Position numbers and translations under genes: made by a program. Source: an uncultured Oscillibacter sp. (GTDB lineage: Bacteria; Bacillota; Clostridia; Oscillospirales; Oscillospiraceae). From it: DNA of 5,815 bases. Below are positions 1 to 5,815 of this stretch, in pieces. A model generated the notes under the pieces. That model was given only the letters and a program-made list of their open reading frames with translations, ran no database searches and had not been told where the DNA came from. The first letter of the stretch is position 1. Every line of letters starts with the position of its first letter. The stretch spans positions 1-5,815 of the forward strand of contig CABUDN010000150.1 in assembly GCA_902490355.1 (NCBI GenBank), in the 5' to 3' direction.

Positions 1-1521
1 AAGCTCGAGCGCTTTGAGCTGCCCCGGGAAGAGGCCATCAAGTTCATGGAGGAAAAGGGCGAGCCCTATAAGGTGGAGCTGATTCAGGATCTGCCGGAAG
101 ACGCCCACATCTCCTTCTACAAGCAGGGCGAGTTCACCGACCTGTGCGCCGGTCCCCACCTGGATTCCACCGGCCGCATCAAGGGCAACGCCATCAAGCT
201 TACCGCCTGCAACGCCGCCTACTGGCGGGGCGACTCCAACCGGGAGACCCTGCAGAGAATCTACGGCATTGCCTTCCCCAAGAAGGATGAGCTGGACGAA
301 TATCTCCAGCGCATCGAGGAGGCCAAAAAGCGCGACCACCGCAAGCTGGGCAAGGAGCTGGGCCTGTTCATGCTCCGGGACGAGGGCCCCGGCTTCCCGT
401 TCTTCCTGCCCAAGGGCATGGTGCTCAAGAACACCCTGATCGATTACTGGCGTCAGGTCCACAAGAAGTACGGCTATGTGGAGATCTCCACCCCCGTGAT
501 CCTCAACCGCAAGCTGTGGGAGCGGTCCGGCCACTGGGATCACTATAAGCAGAACATGTACACCACCGTCATCGACGAAGAGGATTACGCCATCAAGCCC
601 ATGAACTGCCCCGGCGGCATGCTGGTCTATTCCAGCGAGCCCCACTCCTACCGGGACCTGCCCCTGCGGGTGGGTGAGCTGGGCCTGGTGCACCGTCATG
701 AGCTCTCCGGCGCTCTCCACGGACTGTTCCGCGTGCGCTGCTTCACCCAGGACGATGCCCATGTCTTCATGACCCGGGAGCAGATGAAGGACGTGATTCA
801 GGAGACTGTCCACCTGTTTGACGAGGTGTATTCCACCTTTGGCCTGAGCTATACCATTGAGCTGTCCACCATGCCCGAGGATCACATCGGCACCGTGGAG
901 GAGTGGGAGCACAACCAGGAGATCCTGAAAAACGCCATCACCGAGATGGGCAAGACCTTTGTCATCAATGAGGGCGACGGCGCCTTCTACGGCCCCAAGC
1001 TGGACTTCCATCTGGCCGATTCTCTGGGCCGGACCTGGCAGTGCGGCACCATCCAGCTGGACAGCCAGCTGCCTGAGCGCTTCGAGCTGGAGTACACCGG
1101 CGAGGATGGCCAGAAGCATCGTCCCGTCATGATCCACCGGGTGGTGCTGGGCTCCATCGAGCGCTTCATCGGCGTCATCACCGAGCACTTTGCCGGTGCG
1201 TTCCCCACCTGGCTCTCTCCTGTGCAGGTGAAGCTCCTGCCCATTACCGACCGTGCCGCGGCCTATGCCGACCAGGTGGCTGCCGCTCTGGACGCTGCCG
1301 GCTTCCGGGTGGAGACCGATCACCGCAATGAGAAGATCGGCAAGAAGATCCGCGAGGCCCAGCTGGAAAAGGTTCCCTATATGCTGGTGGTGGGCGACAA
1401 GGAGGCCGAGGACGGCACTGTCTCCGTGCGGCACCGCGCTGAGGGCGATCTGGGCGTCATGTCCCAGGCCGACTTTACTGCCATGCTGCGGGATGTGGTG
1501 GATTCCAAGGCCCGGAAATAA
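1..1521 (+). CDS. thrS: Threonyl-tRNA synthetase, 5'-truncated by window edge (ThrRS, class II)
   Basis: Cytoplasmic enzyme that activates threonine with ATP and charges tRNA-Thr. The frame is open from base 1 and continues 15 residues upstream of the first ATG (46) with family-typical sequence (FELPREEAIKF), so that ATG is internal. 506 residues are visible; alignment from memory to E. coli ThrRS (642 aa) suggests about 131 are missing: the TGS domain and the first half of the editing domain. The end of the editing/SAD domain is present (LCAGPHL, Cys49 and His53, matching E. coli Cys182/His186). The catalytic core spans about 112-400. Zinc ligands are Cys203 (MNCPGG), His254 (FTQDDAH) and His379 (MIHR). 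Motif 2 (HRHELSGALHGLFRVR, 231-246) and motif 3 (GSIERFIG, 384-391) are intact. The anticodon-binding domain is about 401-506. It ends in TAA at 1519-1521, 11 bases before a terminator. The upstream leader, where a T-box might lie, is outside the window. Confidence 0.98.
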   Translation, partial: KLERFELPREEAIKFMEEKGEPYKVELIQDLPEDAHISFYKQGEFTDLCAGPHLDSTGRIKGNAIKLTACNAAYWRGDSNRETLQRIYGIAFPKKDELDEYLQRIEEAKKRDHRKLGKELGLFMLRDEGPGFPFFLPKGMVLKNTLIDYWRQVHKKYGYVEISTPVILNRKLWERSGHWDHYKQNMYTTVIDEEDYAIKPMNCPGGMLVYSSEPHSYRDLPLRVGELGLVHRHELSGALHGLFRVRCFTQDDAHVFMTREQMKDVIQETVHLFDEVYSTFGLSYTIELSTMPEDHIGTVEEWEHNQEILKNAITEMGKTFVINEGDGAFYGPKLDFHLADSLGRTWQCGTIQLDSQLPERFELEYTGEDGQKHRPVMIHRVVLGSIERFIGVITEHFAGAFPTWLSPVQVKLLPITDRAAAYADQVAAALDAAGFRVETDHRNEKIGKKIREAQLEKVPYMLVVGDKEAEDGTVSVRHRAEGDLGVMSQADFTAMLRDVVDSKARK

Positions 1522-1532
1522 TCCGTTTTTTG

Positions 1533-1566
1533 CAGGGAGTCGCCTCCGGGCGGCTCCCTGTTTTAT
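1533..1566 (+). terminator. Rho-independent terminator of thrS
   Basis: A 12-bp stem (left arm 1533-1544, right arm 1549-1560, one G-U pair, otherwise perfect) closes a TCCG tetraloop at 1545-1548 and is followed by TTTTAT. It begins 11 bases after the thrS stop. The tract on the left side is T-rich, not A-rich, so the hairpin should terminate only + strand transcription. It separates thrS from the pyc unit. Confidence 0.93.
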
Positions 1567-1573
1567 AGAATGA

Positions 1574-1601
1574 CCGCTGATGACGGACATTAGTCCTGCG
1601 G
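1574..1601. repeat. Small dyad in the thrS-pyc intergenic region
   Basis: The core is GGAC-ATTA-GTCC (1585-1596), a perfect 4-bp inverted repeat around a 4-base loop. It is flanked by CCGC (1574-1577) and GCGG (1598-1601), which are also complementary but asymmetrically spaced (7 bases on the left, 1 on the right). It lies about 80 bp upstream of the pyc -35 box and just downstream of the thrS terminator. It could be an operator half-site pair, a weak RNA hairpin in read-through transcript, or chance; no known regulator motif is recognised. Confidence 0.3.
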
Positions 1602-1680
1602 AAATAGACAAAAGAAATCCCTCGAAGCCCTAAAAAAACTGGAAGCTTTTCCGAATTTTATAAAACTGTGATTTCAACCA

Positions 1681-1710
1681 TTGCAAGGGGCAAATCCGGG
1701 GGAGTATACT
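1681..1710 (+). promoter_or_regulatory. Putative sigma-70/SigA promoter of pyc
   Basis: TTGCAA (-35, 1681-1686, 4/6 to consensus) and TATACT (-10, 1705-1710, 5/6) are separated by 18 bp, with AT-rich DNA just upstream (1631-1680). Transcription would start near 1717, giving a leader of about 43 nt. No riboswitch could fit in so short a leader. No BirA-type operator is visible. The position between the thrS terminator and the pyc ribosome binding site supports independent transcription of pyc. Confidence 0.7.
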
Positions 1711-1744
1711 GACGGGACAGAAGCAATCTAAAACTATGATAATT

Positions 1745-1755
1745 AAAAGGAGGAG
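1745..1755 (+). promoter_or_regulatory. Strong Shine-Dalgarno site fixing the pyc start
   Basis: AAAAGGAGGAG contains a full GGAGG (1749-1753) with 6 bases to the ATG at 1760. An in-frame ATG at 1736 would place this site inside the coding region (codons AAA AGG AGG) and has no ribosome binding site of its own, so 1760 is the chosen start. Confidence 0.9.
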
Positions 1756-1759
1756 TCCT

Positions 1760-4700
1760 ATGAGCAGAACGTTCAAAAAGGTGCTGGTGGCCAACCGCGG
1801 CGAAATCGCCATGCGGATTTTCCGGGCCTGCCACGATCTGGGTTTGCAGACCATTGCCATCTACTCCAATGAGGACACGTACAGCATGTTCCGAACCGCT
1901 GCTGACGAGTCCTATCTCATCGGTGAGAACGAGAGCCCCCTGGGCGCCTATCTGAATATTCCCCGGATTATCGAGCTGGCCAAGAAGCACGGCGCCGACG
2001 CCATTCATCCCGGCTACGGCTTTTTGAGTGAGAACGGTGACTTTGCCCGGGCCTGCGAGGAAGCGGGCATTGCATTTGTCGGTCCGTCCTCCCGGGTGCT
2101 GGATATGATGGGCGACAAGCTGTCCGCCAAGCAGATGGCGCTGGAGTGCAGCGTACCCACCATCCCCGGCACGGCGGAGCCCCTCAAGGGCCGGGAAGAG
2201 GCCCAGAAGCTGGCCATGGAGTTCGGCTTCCCGGTGATTCTCAAGGCAGCGGCAGGCGGCGGCGGCCGCGGCATGCGCCGGTGCGACACGGTGGAAGAAG
2301 TGGGCGTCAACTTCGATCTGGTGAAGGCCGAGGCCAAGAAAGCCTTCGGCAATGACGACATCTTCATGGAGAAGTTCCTGGTGGAGCCCAAGCACATTGA
2401 GGTGCAGGTCCTGGGCGATACCTTCGGCAATGTGGTCCATCTCTATGAACGGGACTGCTCTTTGCAGCGCCGCTATCAGAAGGTGGTGGAGTTCACGCCG
2501 GCGTTCTCCGTGCCGGAGAGTGTGCGCCAGGCCCTCTATGACGACGCCGTCAAGATTGCCAAGCATGTGGGCTATGTCAATGCCGGTACCCTGGAATTCC
2601 TGGTGGACCGGGACGGCCACCACTATTTCATTGAGATGAACCCCCGGATTCAGGTGGAGCATACCGTTACTGAGATGGTGACCGGTGTGGACCTGGTTCG
2701 TTCCCAGATCCTGATTGCCGAGGGATATCCCCTCAGCGATCCCCAGATCGGCATTTCCAGCCAGAGCGATGTGCACCAAAACGGCTATGCCATCCAGTGC
2801 CGCGTGACCACCGAGGACCCGGCCAACAACTTCGCACCGGATACCGGCAAGATTACGTCCTACCGTTCTCCCGGCGGCTTCGGCATCCGTCTCGACGGCG
2901 CCACCGCCGGTGCGGGCAGCGTGATCTCCCCGTACTATGACTCCCTGCTGGTCAAGGTCACGGCCTGGGACACCACCTTCAGCGGTGTGTGCCGCAAGGC
3001 CGCCCGTGCCGTGCGGGAAATCCACGTCCGCGGCGTGAAGACGAATATCGCTTTCATTCTCAACATTTTGATGAACGATACCTTCATGGCCGGCGGCTGC
3101 CACACGAAGTTCATCGATGAGACGCCGGAGCTCTTTGAACTGGACGAGGGACAGGACCGCGCCACGAAGATGCTCAAGTATATCGGCAACATCGTCGTCA
3201 AGGAGCAGGAGGGCCACAAGTTCTACGACGCGCCCCGGTTCCCGCCGGTGACGGGGAACCGTCCCGACGGCCTCAAGCAGCTGCTCGATGCCAAGGGCCC
3301 CAAGGCTGTGGCGGACTGGGTGAAGGACCAGAAGAAACTGCTCATCACCGATACCACCTGCCGCGATGCCCATCAGTCCCTGCTGGCGACCCGGGTCCGG
3401 ACCCGCGACATTGTCAAGGGCATGGACGCCACCAGCGAGATTCTCGCCGACGCCTTCTCCCTGGAGTGCTGGGGCGGCGCGACCTTTGACGTGGCGTACC
3501 GTTTCCTCCATGAGTCTCCCTGGGAGCGGCTGGATCTGATCCGCCAGAAGGCACCCAACCTCCTGCTGCAGATGCTGCTGCGGGGCGCCAACGCCGTGGG
3601 CTATACCAACTATCCCGATAACGTCATCCGGGAGTTTATCAAGGAAGCAGCCCGCTCCGGCATTGACGTGTTCCGGGTGTTCGACTCCCTGAACTGGATT
3701 CCCGGCATGGAAGTGGCTATGGACGAGGTCCTCAAGCAGGACAAGATCTGCCAGGCCACCATCTGCTACACCGGCGATATTCTGGACCCCAAGCGGGATA
3801 AGTATCCCCTGGATTACTATGTGAAGCTGGCCAAGGAGCTGGAGCACCGGGGTGCCCACATGCTGTGCATCAAGGATATGTCCGGCGTGCTCAAGCCCTA
3901 TGCCGCGCAGAAGCTGGTCACCGCCCTCAAGCAGGAGATCGGCATTCCCATCCAGCTCCACACCCACGATACCTCCGGCAACCAGGTGGCCGCGCTGCTG
4001 CTGGCTGCCGAGGCCGGCGTGGACGTGGTGGACTGCGCCATCAGCTCCATGGCGGGCATGACCAGCCAGCCTTCCCTCAACGCTGTGGTGGCGGCTCTGC
4101 AGAATACGGAGCGGGATACCGGAATGGATCTGGACCGGCTGCAGAAGCTCACCGAGTACTGGGAGGATGTGCGCAAGCGCTACGACTCCTTTGAAGGCGG
4201 CCTGACCTGCAACAACGCCGATATCTACCGTTATGAAATCCCTGGCGGCCAGTACACGAACCTGCGTCCGCAGGTGGAGTCTCTGGGTCTGGGCAGCCGC
4301 TTTACCGAGGTCAAGGAGAACTATCGCCTGGTCAACGAGATGCTGGGCGACATTGTCAAGGTGACCCCGTCTTCCAAGATGGTGGGCGACTTGGCCATCT
4401 TCATGACCCAGAACGGCCTGACGCCGGAGAACATCGTGGAAAAGGGTGAAAACCTGGCCTTCCCCGACAGCGCCGTGAGCTATTTCTCCGGTATGATGGG
4501 CCAGCCCGCCGGCGGATTCCCCAAGGATCTCCAGCGGGTGGTGCTCAAGGGCAAAGCGCCCATTACCTGCCGCCCCGGCGAGCTGCTGCCGCCGGTGGAC
4601 TTTGAGGCCAAGAAGCGGGAGATGGCAGCCTTCGATCCCGATCCCACCTGGCGGGCGGTGCTGAGCTACTGCCTGTATCCCAAGGTGGTGGAGGACTTCG

Positions 4701-5176
4701 TCAAGACCCGCAAGGAGTACGGCTATATCATGCGCCTGGGCAGCCACGTGTTCTTCCACGGCCTGGCGGTGGGCGAGACCAACAAGGTCAACATTGCCGA
4801 CGGCAAGACCCTGGTCATCAAATACCTGGGCCTGGGCGAAGTGGACAGCGAGGGTATGCGTACCGTCAGCTTCGAGCTCAACGGCATCCGCCGGGATGTT
4901 CAGGTGCCCGACGAGGCCGCTCAGAAAAACATCGTCAAGGTTCCCATGGCGGATCCCGAGGACAAGAGCCAGGTGGGAGCGTCCATCCCCGGCGCTGTCA
5001 GCAAGATCAATGTCAAGGTGGGCGACAAGGTGGAAAAGAACCAGACCCTGGTGACCATCGAGGCTATGAAGATGGAAACCGCCGTCACGGCCCGGATGAG
5101 CGGCACGATCGCATCCGTGGAGGTCCGGGAGGGCGACACGGTCAAGGGCGGACAGCTGCTGCTGACGATTCAGTAA
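1760..5176 (+). CDS. pyc: Pyruvate carboxylase, full length, single chain
   Basis: Biotin enzyme that makes oxaloacetate from pyruvate, bicarbonate and ATP, the main anaplerotic step; cytoplasmic, normally a homotetramer. At 1138 residues it has the usual single-chain length. The biotin carboxylase domain spans about 5-450: Lys162 and the glycine-rich ATP loop 166-172 (GGGGRGM), Glu292-Met-Asn-Pro-Arg296...Glu300, and Arg348 (IQCR, equal to E. coli BC Arg338). The linker/allosteric segment is about 450-520. The carboxyltransferase domain spans about 525-800, with Arg535, Asp536, Gln539, Arg608, Tyr615, Lys705 (the lysine normally carbamylated), His734, His736 and Thr869. All nine sit at a constant offset of 13 from the Rhizobium etli enzyme as I recall its numbering. 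The conserved PYC/OADA domain is about 820-1030. The C-terminal biotinyl domain is about 1070-1138, with EAMKMET and biotin acceptor Lys1104. It has its own promoter and terminator. Cys534 precedes the metal-site Arg-Asp where Phe or Trp is common. No frameshift or truncation is seen. Confidence 0.98.
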   Translation: MSRTFKKVLVANRGEIAMRIFRACHDLGLQTIAIYSNEDTYSMFRTAADESYLIGENESPLGAYLNIPRIIELAKKHGADAIHPGYGFLSENGDFARACEEAGIAFVGPSSRVLDMMGDKLSAKQMALECSVPTIPGTAEPLKGREEAQKLAMEFGFPVILKAAAGGGGRGMRRCDTVEEVGVNFDLVKAEAKKAFGNDDIFMEKFLVEPKHIEVQVLGDTFGNVVHLYERDCSLQRRYQKVVEFTPAFSVPESVRQALYDDAVKIAKHVGYVNAGTLEFLVDRDGHHYFIEMNPRIQVEHTVTEMVTGVDLVRSQILIAEGYPLSDPQIGISSQSDVHQNGYAIQCRVTTEDPANNFAPDTGKITSYRSPGGFGIRLDGATAGAGSVISPYYDSLLVKVTAWDTTFSGVCRKAARAVREIHVRGVKTNIAFILNILMNDTFMAGGCHTKFIDETPELFELDEGQDRATKMLKYIGNIVVKEQEGHKFYDAPRFPPVTGNRPDGLKQLLDAKGPKAVADWVKDQKKLLITDTTCRDAHQSLLATRVRTRDIVKGMDATSEILADAFSLECWGGATFDVAYRFLHESPWERLDLIRQKAPNLLLQMLLRGANAVGYTNYPDNVIREFIKEAARSGIDVFRVFDSLNWIPGMEVAMDEVLKQDKICQATICYTGDILDPKRDKYPLDYYVKLAKELEHRGAHMLCIKDMSGVLKPYAAQKLVTALKQEIGIPIQLHTHDTSGNQVAALLLAAEAGVDVVDCAISSMAGMTSQPSLNAVVAALQNTERDTGMDLDRLQKLTEYWEDVRKRYDSFEGGLTCNNADIYRYEIPGGQYTNLRPQVESLGLGSRFTEVKENYRLVNEMLGDIVKVTPSSKMVGDLAIFMTQNGLTPENIVEKGENLAFPDSAVSYFSGMMGQPAGGFPKDLQRVVLKGKAPITCRPGELLPPVDFEAKKREMAAFDPDPTWRAVLSYCLYPKVVEDFVKTRKEYGYIMRLGSHVFFHGLAVGETNKVNIADGKTLVIKYLGLGEVDSEGMRTVSFELNGIRRDVQVPDEAAQKNIVKVPMADPEDKSQVGASIPGAVSKINVKVGDKVEKNQTLVTIEAMKMETAVTARMSGTIASVEVREGDTVKGGQLLLTIQ

Positions 5177-5195
5177 TTTGAAACCTGTCAAGAAC

Positions 5196-5210
5196 TTGTA
5201 AACGTTTTCC
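5196..5210. promoter_or_regulatory. Candidate CcpA catabolite-response element (cre-like)
   Basis: TTGTAAACGTTTTCC matches 14 of 15 positions of the Gram-positive cre consensus WTGNAANCGNWNNCW (only the last W fails), including the central CG and the palindrome AAACGTTT (5200-5207). It begins 20 bases after the pyc stop and ends just before the pyc terminator, about 160 bp upstream of the -10 of the next gene. The position is unusual for a cre. Function is an inference from sequence similarity only; no ccpA gene is in the window. Confidence 0.4.
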
Positions 5211-5214
5211 TTAA

Positions 5215-5262
5215 GTCTCCGGCGTTATGACCAAATCCGGTCACGGCGCCGGAGACCTTTTT
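5215..5262 (+). terminator. Rho-independent terminator of pyc
   Basis: A perfect 10-bp outer stem (5215-5224 GTCTCCGGCG with 5247-5256) encloses an inner 5-bp stem (TGACC 5228-5232 with GGTCA 5239-5243, loop AAATCC), followed by TTTTT at 5258-5262. It starts 39 bases after the pyc stop. It should end the pyc transcript before the TRAP transporter gene. Confidence 0.92.
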
Positions 5263-5301
5263 GTATGCTGTGCCGTTTGTGACGGAGATGAGTCAAGAAA
5301 A

Positions 5302-5327
5302 TGCAAGGCATCATGCATAGACTTGCA
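5302..5327. repeat. Inverted repeat upstream of the TRAP gene promoter (possible operator)
   Basis: TGCAAG (5302-5307) and CTTGCA (5322-5327) form a perfect 6-bp inverted repeat with 14 bases between. Inside are two further overlapping palindromes, GCATCATGC (5308-5316) and ATGCAT (5313-5318). AGACTTG at 5319-5325 recurs as a direct repeat at 5352-5358, a 33-bp shift, where it overlaps the -35 box. The arrangement resembles a regulator site upstream of a controlled promoter, but no known motif is matched. Confidence 0.4.
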
Positions 5328-5355
5328 AAAACAAACTGGAAAGACAAAAAAAGAC

Positions 5356-5384
5356 TTGAAAAATGAAGGCAAATGAGATATCAT
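5356..5384 (+). promoter_or_regulatory. Putative sigma-70/SigA promoter of the TAXI gene
   Basis: TTGAAA (-35, 5356-5361, 5/6) and TATCAT (-10, 5379-5384, 5/6) are separated by the ideal 17 bp, in AT-rich DNA with an A-tract just upstream (5345-5352). Transcription would start near 5391, giving a leader of about 40 nt. It lies downstream of the pyc terminator, so the transporter gene is likely transcribed separately. Confidence 0.75.
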
Positions 5385-5417
5385 ATGCAGGTATATACAA
5401 GACCCCGCAAGAAAACA

Positions 5418-5430
5418 AGAGGAAAAGAGG
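5418..5430 (+). promoter_or_regulatory. Ribosome binding region of the TAXI gene with two possible starts
   Basis: Two purine-rich sites lie close together: AGAGGA (5418-5423), 9 bases before ATG 5433, and GAGG (5427-5430), 8 bases before ATG 5439. The two ATGs are in frame, so the start is ambiguous by two residues (MNMKKF or MKKF). Either gives the same signal peptide. Confidence 0.6.
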
Positions 5431-5432
5431 AC

Positions 5433-5815
5433 ATGAACATGAAGAAGTTTTTCTCTCTGCTGATGGCCGCCATGATGATGGCCAGCGTGTTGGCCGGCTG
5501 CGGCGGCACGGAAGAGACTCCCGCTGAGGATACGCAGACCCCGGCCGAGGATACGCAGACTCCCGCTGAGGGCGAGGCCACCGGCACCGGCACGGAGCTG
5601 AAGTTCTCCACCGGCGGCGACCAGGGTACTTACTACGGCTTCGGCAGCGTGCTGGCGCAGGCCATTACCTCCAGCGGCACCGGCACCAAGGTGACCGCTG
5701 TCACCAGCAACGGTTCCCAGGATAACATCGAGCAGATGGATATGAATACCCGCCAGCTGGGCTTTGTCCAGTCCGACGTCATGAGCTATGCCTATGACGG
5801 CACCAACCTGTTCGA
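5433..5815 (+). CDS. TAXI-family TRAP transporter solute-binding lipoprotein, 3'-truncated by window edge
   Basis: Extracytoplasmic substrate-binding subunit of a tripartite (TRAP) secondary transporter, membrane-anchored by lipid in a Gram-positive. 127 residues are visible; TAXI proteins usually have about 320-350, so roughly 200 are missing. A lipoprotein signal peptide has Lys4-Lys5, a hydrophobic core 6-21 rich in Met/Ala, and the lipobox LAGC with acceptor Cys23. A low-complexity acidic Thr/Pro/Glu linker (about 26-54) follows. The mature domain then begins LKFSTGG (56-62), with GTYYG (65-69), SNGSQDNI, and LGFVQSDVMSYAY (109-121), all hallmarks of the TAXI family. The TRAP membrane component would be expected downstream. 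Substrate is not readable; known TAXI proteins bind glutamate, 2-oxoglutarate or other carboxylates. The start is taken at 5433; ATG 5439 is equally possible. Confidence 0.93.
   Translation, partial: MNMKKFFSLLMAAMMMASVLAGCGGTEETPAEDTQTPAEDTQTPAEGEATGTGTELKFSTGGDQGTYYGFGSVLAQAITSSGTGTKVTAVTSNGSQDNIEQMDMNTRQLGFVQSDVMSYAYDGTNLF
5517..5570 (+). repeat. 21-bp tandem repeat encoding the TPAEDTQ linker
   Basis: About 2.6 units of 21 bp: 5517-5537, 5538-5558 and a partial 5559-5570. Units 1 and 2 differ at 3 of 21 positions, all synonymous. Each unit encodes TPAEDTQ, and the last is cut to TPAE before GEATGTGTE. It forms the flexible acidic spacer between the lipidated cysteine and the folded binding domain. 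Confidence 0.88.

Noticed and set aside
987..1244. Open frames in other phases inside thrS (987-1244 on the - strand, 1253-1573 on the + strand).
   Set aside because: Both sit within conserved ThrRS coding sequence and have Arg/Pro/Trp/Ser-rich shadow compositions typical of out-of-phase reading in GC-rich genes.
1570..1593. Seven-codon ORF (ATG at 1570, TAG at 1591) after the thrS terminator, as a possible leader peptide.
   Set aside because: No ribosome binding site precedes it, it lies upstream of the predicted pyc promoter, and it has no run of regulatory codons or attenuator behind it.
1639..1653. Second cre-like sequence upstream of pyc (TGGAAGCTTTTCC).
   Set aside because: It matches only 12 of 15 consensus positions and lacks the central CG that is essential in cre sites.
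1736..1759. Upstream in-frame ATG giving pyc eight extra residues.
   Set aside because: The extra codons include the Shine-Dalgarno sequence itself and there is no ribosome binding site before 1736. The family-like sequence begins right after the ATG at 1760.
1658..5191. A 1177-residue open frame on the - strand covering the whole of pyc.
   Set aside because: It lies codon-for-codon opposite the pyc frame, so a stop would need a TTA, CTA or TCA codon in pyc. The GC-rich codon bias avoids exactly those codons. The protein has a His/Leu/Gly/Ala-rich shadow composition and no recognisable domain, while pyc is unmistakable on the other strand.
5177..5432. Possible riboswitch or small RNA in the pyc-TAXI spacer.
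   Set aside because: After the pyc terminator, promoter and dyad are accounted for, the leader left before the TAXI gene is only about 40 nt, too short for a riboswitch, and no second terminator is seen for an independent small RNA.
5381..5611. 76-residue - strand ORF with an SAGVCVS repeat.
   Set aside because: Its repeat is simply the antisense of the 21-bp tandem repeat in the lipoprotein gene. It runs through the promoter region of that gene and has no supporting features.

Overview
The window has the look of a chromosomal segment from a GC-rich, low-G+C-type-lineage Firmicute, most likely a gut Clostridia member of the Oscillospiraceae type (Flavonifractor/Oscillibacter-like). This is inferred from GC-rich codon use in the genes, AT-rich intergenic promoters, strong AAAAGGAGG-type Shine-Dalgarno sites, and the style of the encoded proteins. 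The genus cannot be fixed from the sequence alone. All three genes read on the + strand, each in what looks like its own transcription unit.

Region 1 (1-1566): the 3' four-fifths of thrS, threonyl-tRNA synthetase. The reading frame is open from base 1, so the gene starts upstream of the window. It ends at 1521 and is followed by a very clean Rho-independent terminator (1533-1566).

Region 2 (1567-5262): a 193-bp AT-rich intergenic stretch carries a sigma-70-type promoter (TTGCAA-18-TATACT) and a strong ribosome binding site. It leads into a full-length single-chain pyruvate carboxylase gene (pyc, 1138 aa, 1760-5176). Every catalytic residue I could place by homology is present: biotin carboxylase, carboxyltransferase, and the biotinyl lysine K1104. 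The gene ends in its own terminator (5215-5262), so it is probably monocistronic. A near-perfect CcpA cre-like sequence lies between the pyc stop codon and the terminator.

Region 3 (5263-5815): a short intergenic region with a dyad-rich element and a good promoter (TTGAAA-17-TATCAT) precedes the 5' part of a lipoprotein gene. Its product is a TAXI-type solute-binding protein of a TRAP transporter, cut off by the window end. It has a lipobox signal peptide and a short acidic linker built from a 7-residue tandem repeat.

The genes are housekeeping or central metabolism (Thr-tRNA charging; anaplerotic oxaloacetate supply) plus a secondary organic-acid or amino-acid uptake system. I see no mobile element, CRISPR array, tRNA/rRNA gene, or clear novel system. 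The points most worth a second look are in the intergenic DNA: the cre-like site, the dyad upstream of the TRAP gene, and a small dyad upstream of pyc.
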